Below are positions 1 to 3,106 of a stretch of 6,526 bases of DNA, in pieces. The stretch is from positions 1-6,526 of the forward strand of contig CANRPQ010000069.1 in assembly GCA_947632525.1 (NCBI GenBank), in the 5' to 3' direction. The translations under genes were made by a program, and so were the position numbers. The notes below the pieces were generated by a model. The model did not search any database. It saw only the letters and a list, made by a program, of their open reading frames with translations, and was not told the DNA's origin. The stretch comes from an uncultured Clostridia bacterium. GTDB taxonomy: Bacteria > Bacillota > Clostridia > TANB77 > CAG-508. The first letter of the stretch is position 1. Each line of letters opens with the position of its first letter.

Positions 1-58
1 GGAATGCCTGAAAGGCAAGGGGCCCTGTAGCGGAGCGTCCGAAGTGAAACGGAAAAAC
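1..58. other. G+C-rich structured fragment, truncated by the window edge
   Basis: The first 50 bases contain 30 G/C (60%), in sharp contrast with the A/T-rich DNA that follows. Short self-complementary units are packed together: GCCT-gaa-AGGC near 6-16, the palindrome GGGCCC, and CGGA-gcg-TCCG followed by another CGGA, so that the middle TCCG can pair with either side. All three minus-strand frames stay open across it, which is not informative at this length. It could be the end of an intergenic repeat family, of a structured RNA, or of a mobile element lying outside the window. I do not recognise it, and no tRNA or rRNA signature is visible. Confidence 0.4.
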
Positions 59-76
59 TTACTATATTATAAGGTT
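53..76 (-). terminator. Weak candidate terminator after the U32 gene
   Basis: Read on the minus strand downstream of the stop codon at 126, the sequence CTTA-taatatag-TAAG forms a short stem (one more A/T pair or two if a C is bulged) followed directly by five T. The stem is weak and A/T-rich. It may act together with the G+C-rich hairpins just beyond it (1-50). No better terminator is visible between 126 and the window edge. Confidence 0.25.
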
Positions 77-84
77 CTTTATTC

Positions 85-112
85 ATTACAGACTATTTAT
101 TACAGACTATTT
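85..112. repeat. Tandem repeat, two perfect 14-bp copies
   Basis: The unit ATTACAGACTATTT occurs at 85-98 and again, without a gap, at 99-112. A degraded third copy starting ATTGCA may follow at 113-126. It lies just downstream of the U32 gene stop and beside the G+C-rich fragment. Such a short repeat may be replication slippage; no function can be assigned. Confidence 0.8.
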
Positions 113-125
113 ATTGCAATTATTT

Positions 126-2108
126 TTACACTTCTCTATTTAAATTTCCATTTGTAAATTGCATACCTTCTAATCTTTCACGACAATATGCCTTATCAAT
201 AACTTCATTAATTCTATCAATAGTTTCATCAAGCATATCTAATCTAACTGAATTGACAGGTATATCTTTAGTACTAATTGAAAGAGTTTTACTATTACAA
301 ATTAAAGTAACAGTTTGTATACTATCTGGAATAATTCTAAATTGATATCCAATTCTATCTTTCAAATAATATTTGCTATTATTTTTACATCTAACTCCAC
401 AGTCAGGATAACAAGCATTAGTCTTCCCTAAAAAACAATAATTAGTTGCCATAAGTGGTAAATTACCATATACAATTAACTCAGTATCAGTATTAGTAGA
501 TTTAATAATTTCATTTAAGCCTTCCTTATTAAGTTCTCTTGATAAAGTAATATAGCTTAATCCAAGCTTTTTATATTCATTAATTGTATTACTATTAAAA
601 ACATTTAGTGAATAATTACCTATTAAATTTTTATCCTTAAATTTTTGTAAAAATTGAAAATCAGCAATATTTGAAATTACAAAACCTTTAATATTAAATT
701 TTTTAGTGATATCATTCAATGAATTTAATATTATATTTTTATAATTTGTTTTAATAATTGTTGGTAAATAAATATAAACATCATAATTGTTAGAAAGATA
801 TTCTATAATGTCAGTATATTTTTTATCTACAAACAACTTTAAAGCAAGATATATTCTATTAATTTTATCATGATTTAATTTTGAATAATCATAATCTAAA
901 TATAGGTTTCTTAAAGATAATGAAATTTTAGGATGCTCAAGATGAGGAATAAATGTAATAGATTCTTCATTATTTATATTTAATTTTGGTAATTTACGAA
1001 TAATCCTGTTTTGTATTTCTTTTTCCAATTTTTCAATTGCATTTCTTCTAAGTTCATTCAAACTACTAATACTTGGAACATATAAACCGTCATCTAAATA
1101 AACTGTTACATTCTCGAAAACATATGGAGTATTATTTGTTTTTGAAATTTGCTTAATTATTCTTTCTACACTAGTAGGTGTTTTTAAAGCATCAACTGGA
1201 AGCATATCTGACACAACTTGAATTTTAATATTATGATAAATACTATTAAGCTTAGATTCATTAGTTGTAAAAAGTTCCATTTTTATAGGAGAATCTTTTT
1301 TTATAGTTACATTACAATTAATAGGAATTTTTATATTTTCACAATTCTTATAAGAAGAATGAGCAATATCCATAAGCTTTTTACTAGTTACTCTATAAAT
1401 TTTATCACCAACATTAATTTTTCCTTTCATTCTACCAATTGTAACATAAGTACCTTTTTCTGCATTTTTTATATTCTGATTCTTTAGCATTAATTCAGAA
1501 ACCAAATAACTTGAATCTTCTTTTTCTACACAAATATTATCACCTAAATCCAACTGAGATTCTAATTTTAGTGAGATACGGCCTTTATTAGAATTATACT
1601 TTTCAATAGTTCCTAAATATATACCCATATGATTTGGCTTATCCGGAAATATAAGTTGCCTATTAGGATTTTGATCCAAATGACCATTAGAAAATCCGCC
1701 ACGATTAAATACTTGCATTAAGTCTGTAACATCTTGTTCATCAATAATATATTCTTCATTATTTAACACCATATCAATATATTTACGATAAATACGAGTG
1801 ACTGTTGCAACATACTCAGGGGATTTCATACGACCTTCAATTTTAAAACATTTAACACCTGCATTAATTAAACGGGGAATATAAGCAATACCACACAAAT
1901 CTTTTGGACTAAGCAAATATCCTTTATTTAATATTTTAGTTTTAACACTATTAGTATCATTTTCATGGGTTTCTTCAATCAACTCATAAGGTAATCTACA
2001 AGGACCTGCACACTTACCACGATTACCGGGAACGACCACCGACCACACTTGAAAATAAACATTGACCAGAGTAGCATATACATAAAGCACCATGAATAAA
2101 AGTTTCAA
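126..2108 (-). CDS. U32 family protein, C-terminal fragment with DUF3656-type region
   Basis: The frame is open from ATG at 2108, but the first 27 codons (down to 2028) are the out-of-frame reading of the upstream U32 signature and are not real protein. Homologous sequence starts at GNRGKCAGPCR. It continues with LSPKDLC (containing the fourth putative cluster cysteine), then AGVKCFKIEGRMKSPEYVA, a hallmark of the long U32 proteins. A central beta-rich region with IYLGTIEK and LDLGD resembles the DUF3656-type insert. The C-terminal part forms a second barrel-like segment with SLNVFNS and LSREL. Near the end is a second cysteine group, C-x7-C-x3-C-x3-C (joined residues 717-733), followed by YLKDR, suggesting another metal or structural site. 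The frame ends at TAA 128-126. There is no convincing ribosome binding site for ATG 2108, so separate translation is unlikely. Confidence 0.75.
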   Translation of the reverse strand: MKLLFMVLYVYATLVNVYFQVWSVVVPGNRGKCAGPCRLPYELIEETHENDTNSVKTKILNKGYLLSPKDLCGIAYIPRLINAGVKCFKIEGRMKSPEYVATVTRIYRKYIDMVLNNEEYIIDEQDVTDLMQVFNRGGFSNGHLDQNPNRQLIFPDKPNHMGIYLGTIEKYNSNKGRISLKLESQLDLGDNICVEKEDSSYLVSELMLKNQNIKNAEKGTYVTIGRMKGKINVGDKIYRVTSKKLMDIAHSSYKNCENIKIPINCNVTIKKDSPIKMELFTTNESKLNSIYHNIKIQVVSDMLPVDALKTPTSVERIIKQISKTNNTPYVFENVTVYLDDGLYVPSISSLNELRRNAIEKLEKEIQNRIIRKLPKLNINNEESITFIPHLEHPKISLSLRNLYLDYDYSKLNHDKINRIYLALKLFVDKKYTDIIEYLSNNYDVYIYLPTIIKTNYKNIILNSLNDITKKFNIKGFVISNIADFQFLQKFKDKNLIGNYSLNVFNSNTINEYKKLGLSYITLSRELNKEGLNEIIKSTNTDTELIVYGNLPLMATNYCFLGKTNACYPDCGVRCKNNSKYYLKDRIGYQFRIIPDSIQTVTLICNSKTLSISTKDIPVNSVRLDMLDETIDRINEVIDKAYCRERLEGMQFTNGNLNREV

Positions 2109-2586
2109 TTTCTACATTACAATTAGCACAAATATATTCAATTTCATTAATAGAAAGTTCTCTAGAAAGAACGACCCTTTTAAAACCTAACTTTTCTAAC
2201 TCCAAAACTCCTTGCAAATTATGAGCAGTCATTTGAGTACTAGCATGAACTGAAAGGTTTGGGAAATTATCAATTAAATATTTTGCAAGGCCTAAGTCTT
2301 GAACAATAATAGCGTCAATACCAGATTCATAGGCTTCTTTTGCTAAATCAATAGCATCTTCAAATTCTGAATCTTTAATCAATGTATTTAAAGTTAAATG
2401 TGTTTTAACATTGCGAAGCTTACAGTACAAAATAGCTTCTTTCATTGAATTAATATCAAAATTAGCAGCATAAAATCTAGCATTAAATTTATCTACACCA
2501 AAATAAACGCTGTCTGCGCCATTTTGAACAGCAGCTTTTAAGCATTCTAAATTTCCCACAGGAGCTAAAAGCTCAATACTAGGCAT
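2023..2586 (-). CDS. U32 family protein, N-terminal fragment (187 codons)
   Basis: The protein begins MPSIELLAPVG, the standard opening of U32 proteins (a short strand then a glycine turn of the barrel), so ATG at 2586 is the start. A GGAGG at 2594-2598 lies 7 nt upstream. Further family landmarks are NGADSVYFG (22-30), a lysine/aspartate-rich helix region, the segment HASTQMTAHN (114-123) and LSRELS (140-145). The U32 signature runs from Glu161 to Ser180 and includes Cys169, Cys176 and the GALC and SGQC segments. The frame then reads VVGGRS, one stray Arg encoded by CGG (a codon expected to be rare here), and TAA at 2025-2023. If made alone, the product would lack two of the four expected cluster cysteines and the whole C-terminal two thirds, so it is probably not functional. 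It is divergently oriented from the small cysteine-rich gene at 2685. Confidence 0.85.
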   Translation of the reverse strand: MPSIELLAPVGNLECLKAAVQNGADSVYFGVDKFNARFYAANFDINSMKEAILYCKLRNVKTHLTLNTLIKDSEFEDAIDLAKEAYESGIDAIIVQDLGLAKYLIDNFPNLSVHASTQMTAHNLQGVLELEKLGFKRVVLSRELSINEIEYICANCNVEIETFIHGALCICYSGQCLFSSVVGGRSR

Positions 2587-2593
2587 AATAAAA

Positions 2594-2598
2594 CCTCC
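2594..2598 (-). promoter_or_regulatory. Ribosome binding site of the U32 gene
   Basis: GGAGG on the minus strand lies 7 nt before ATG 2586. It fixes the start of the U32 protein and shows that initiation of the N-terminal fragment is normal, in contrast to the missing site before the C-terminal fragment. Confidence 0.85.
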
Positions 2599-2619
2599 AA
2601 AACTATTTTTTACAAAATT

Positions 2620-2648
2620 ATTGTAACATAAAAATTGCTTTTTGCATA
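2620..2648 (-). promoter_or_regulatory. Candidate extended -10 promoter of the U32 gene
   Basis: On the minus strand TACAAT (2625-2620) is preceded by TG plus one base, giving the extended -10 form TGtTACAAT. The matching -35 position, 17 nt upstream, is TATGCA (2648-2643), only a 3 of 6 match to TTGACA; extended -10 promoters tolerate this. Transcription would begin near 2613, leaving a leader of about 27 nt with the GGAGG site. Its upstream half overlaps the proposed promoter of the divergent small gene. Confidence 0.5.
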
Positions 2649-2653
2649 CTATA
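2625..2653 (+). promoter_or_regulatory. Candidate sporulation (sigma-K-like) promoter of the cysteine-rich mini-protein
   Basis: AACA (2625-2628), then exactly 16 nt, then CATACTATA (2645-2653) fits the Bacillus/Clostridium sigma-K form mACm-N16-CATAnnnTA at every fixed position. The same -10 also fits sigma-E loosely, and CATACTA fits the -10 form used by sigma-F/G. Transcription would start near 2660, ten bases before the AGGAGG site. No good housekeeping -35/-10 pair with 16-18 nt spacing is visible on this strand. In A/T-rich DNA such short motifs can arise by chance, so this is a prediction. Confidence 0.45.
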
Positions 2654-2670
2654 TGATAAAGAAATTAAAA

Positions 2671-2676
2671 AGGAGG
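2671..2676 (+). promoter_or_regulatory. Strong ribosome binding site of the mini-protein
   Basis: AGGAGG is separated from ATG 2685 by 8 nt. This near-ideal site is the main evidence that the short cysteine-rich reading frame is a real gene. Confidence 0.85.
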
Positions 2677-2684
2677 AATATAAA

Positions 2685-2846
2685 ATGCCAGAAGAAAGAG
2701 ATTGCGGATGCGGATGCAACAATAATAATGGTGGATGCTTAAGCAACATATTTGGTGGTTGCGGAAATGGTGATAGTACTATTTTATTCTTTATCATCAT
2801 CTTTTTATTACTATTTACAAACTGTGGATGTGGATGTAACAGATAG
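2685..2846 (+). CDS. Small cysteine-rich single-pass membrane protein (53 residues)
   Basis: I do not recognise a named family; it resembles the tiny glycine/cysteine-rich membrane peptides (YjcZ-like and others) often made during sporulation in Firmicutes. The N-terminal part is MPEERDCGCGC followed by an Asn/Gly-rich stretch with Cys18 and Cys26. A hydrophobic segment STILFFIIIFLLLF (31-44) could cross the membrane once. The end is TNCGCGCNR. Eight cysteines in 53 residues sit in two mirrored CGCGC groups (7-11 and 47-51), one on each side of the membrane if the segment spans it. The three Cys codons are TGC in the first group and TGT in the second, so the similarity is held at protein level rather than being a fresh DNA copy. 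AGGAGG precedes ATG by 8 nt, and a strong terminator follows at 2873. Role unknown: metal binding, disulfide cross-linking of a coat layer, or oligomerisation are possible. Confidence 0.8.
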   Translation: MPEERDCGCGCNNNNGGCLSNIFGGCGNGDSTILFFIIIFLLLFTNCGCGCNR

Positions 2847-2872
2847 TATGAGTTAAGATAAAACATATTGTT

Positions 2873-2922
2873 AAAAAATGTGAATTTTTTGTGAAAATTG
2901 ACTAAAAAGTTCACATTTTTTT
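2873..2922. terminator. Intrinsic terminator, probably bidirectional
   Basis: AAAAAATGTGAATTTTTT (2873-2890) pairs with the segment 2904-2921 over 18 positions with a single G-U, around a 13-nt loop. Read forwards the right arm ends in seven T (2916-2922) and closes the transcript of the mini-protein gene. Read backwards the left arm ends in TTTTTT followed by AA, so it could also stop transcripts coming from the reverse promoter at 2953-2981. The stem core is weak in G/C (TGTGAA), which is usual in this kind of genome. Confidence 0.8.
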
Positions 2923-2929
2923 ATATTTT

Positions 2930-2942
2930 AATTGACTCAATT
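2930..2942. repeat. Palindrome over the -35 element, possible operator
   Basis: AATTGACTCAATT is a perfect 6+1+6 inverted repeat and contains the whole -35 hexamer TTGACT of the autolysin promoter. A small dimeric repressor could bind here and block RNA polymerase. No regulator gene lies in the window. The arms are A/T-rich, so chance is possible. Confidence 0.35.
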
Positions 2943-2960
2943 TTTTAAGAGTGTTATACT
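2932..2960 (+). promoter_or_regulatory. Housekeeping (sigma-A type) promoter of the autolysin operon
   Basis: TTGACT (2932-2937), a 17-nt spacer and TATACT (2955-2960) preceded by TGT form a near-consensus promoter with an extended -10. Transcription should start near 2967, giving a leader of about 140 nt before ATG 3107. A weaker tandem candidate lies just upstream, TTGACT 2898-2903 with TATATT 2922-2927 (18-nt spacer), but it overlaps the terminator. Confidence 0.8.
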
Positions 2961-2981
2961 ATTTTTGTAAAATTAAGTCAA
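2953..2981 (-). promoter_or_regulatory. Opposing promoter sharing the same -10 region
   Basis: On the minus strand TTGACT (2981-2976), a 17-nt spacer and TATAAC (2958-2953) make a second well-spaced sigma-A-type promoter. Its -10 overlaps the forward -10 by four bases, so only one polymerase could open the site at a time. It would start near 2946 and run into the terminator hairpin after about 75 nt. No coding frame lies in that stretch. Confidence 0.45.
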
Positions 2982-2987
2982 AAAAAC

Positions 2988-2995
2988 AAAGGAGG
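2988..2995 (+). promoter_or_regulatory. Orphan Shine-Dalgarno sequence in the autolysin leader
   Basis: AAAGGAGG is a perfect match to the 16S anti-Shine-Dalgarno sequence, but no ATG, GTG or TTG lies at a usable distance downstream; the next in-frame possibilities are ATA and ATT codons that soon meet stops. The autolysin ATG is 111 nt away and has no site of its own. It sits about 21 nt into the predicted transcript. It may stabilise the mRNA 5' end, as the STAB-SD of Bacillus thuringiensis cry3A does, or may be brought near the start by the stem at 3004-3091. Confidence 0.6.
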
Positions 2996-3003
2996 AAAAT
3001 ACT

Positions 3004-3091
3004 ATTTAAAACTTTTGAAAGTACATAATATACAAAAGCATTTAAAAATATACAAAATACAACGATAAAAAACATGTCGAAAGTTTTAAAT
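3004..3091 (+). promoter_or_regulatory. Long-range stem in the autolysin mRNA leader
   Basis: ATTTAAAACTTTTGA (3004-3018) can pair with TCGAAAGTTTTAAAT (3077-3091): 15 positions, 14 Watson-Crick and one G-U, closing a 58-nt A-rich loop. The stem begins 8 nt after the orphan AAAGGAGG and ends 15 nt before ATG 3107. If formed, it would shorten the path from that site to the start codon from 111 to about 23 nt. No known riboswitch core is seen in the loop. Confidence 0.45.
3028..3057 (+). repeat. Two 10-bp direct repeats in the leader loop
   Basis: ATATACAAAA occurs at 3028-3037 and 3048-3057, exactly 20 nt apart, inside the loop of the proposed leader stem. The spacing could suit an RNA- or DNA-binding protein with two contacts, but low sequence complexity makes chance likely. 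Confidence 0.4.
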
Positions 3092-3106
3092 CTTTAAATA
3101 TATATT

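Larger units (their letters stand above)
126..2586 (-). pseudogene. U32 peptidase-family protein (long, DUF3656-type), interrupted by a +1-base frameshift
   Basis: Joining the two frames at one point gives a continuous protein of about 819 residues, the size seen for clostridial U32 proteins with a central DUF3656-type region. Members of the U32 superfamily once called collagenase-like peptidases are now known to include RNA hydroxylation enzymes (E. coli RlhA on 23S rRNA, TrhP on tRNA wobble uridine) and UbiU/UbiV, the last holding a 4Fe-4S cluster. In the joined numbering, Cys169, Cys176, Cys192 and Cys231 have the spacing recalled for the UbiU cluster ligands. The frame changes at the conserved GRS/GNRG junction, where one C too many lies in a CCC run (2028-2030), so the break separates two ligands from the other two. 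A sequencing error, a real recent mutation or recoding could each explain it; both halves otherwise look well conserved and free of other stops. Most likely role if intact: RNA modification. A protease role is not supported by a recognised catalytic motif. Confidence 0.85.

Noticed and set aside
1..60. tRNA, rRNA or RNase P RNA end
   Set aside because: No T-loop, acceptor pairing or conserved rRNA/RNase P segment could be matched; only short local hairpins are seen.
1218..1487. Plus-strand open frame of 89 codons
   Set aside because: It lies opposite the well-conserved U32 coding sequence, has no ribosome binding site and reads as low-complexity Ile/Phe/Asn protein, typical of an antisense shadow.
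2023..2108. Programmed -1 frameshift in the overlap of the two U32 frames
   Set aside because: The family sequence requires skipping one base (+1) at 2028-2030; a -1 slip would not restore the frame, and no X-XXY-YYZ slippery heptamer is needed or placed correctly.
2618..2914. Minus-strand open frame of 98 codons rich in His/Pro/Leu
   Set aside because: It is the antisense of the Gly/Cys-rich mini-protein and also runs through the terminator and the divergent promoters; no ribosome binding site or family resemblance.
3004..3091. Small transposable element (MITE) inserted between ribosome binding site and start codon
   Set aside because: The 15-bp inverted arms and 88-bp length would fit and would explain the displaced site, but there is no target-site duplication beside the arms and no second copy in the window. 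Worth a genome search but not supported as a call.
2967..3106. Riboswitch in the autolysin leader
   Set aside because: The leader is long enough, but apart from GGAGG it is nearly all A/T and shows none of the conserved cores of c-di-GMP, c-di-AMP, lysine or glycine riboswitches that I can recognise.
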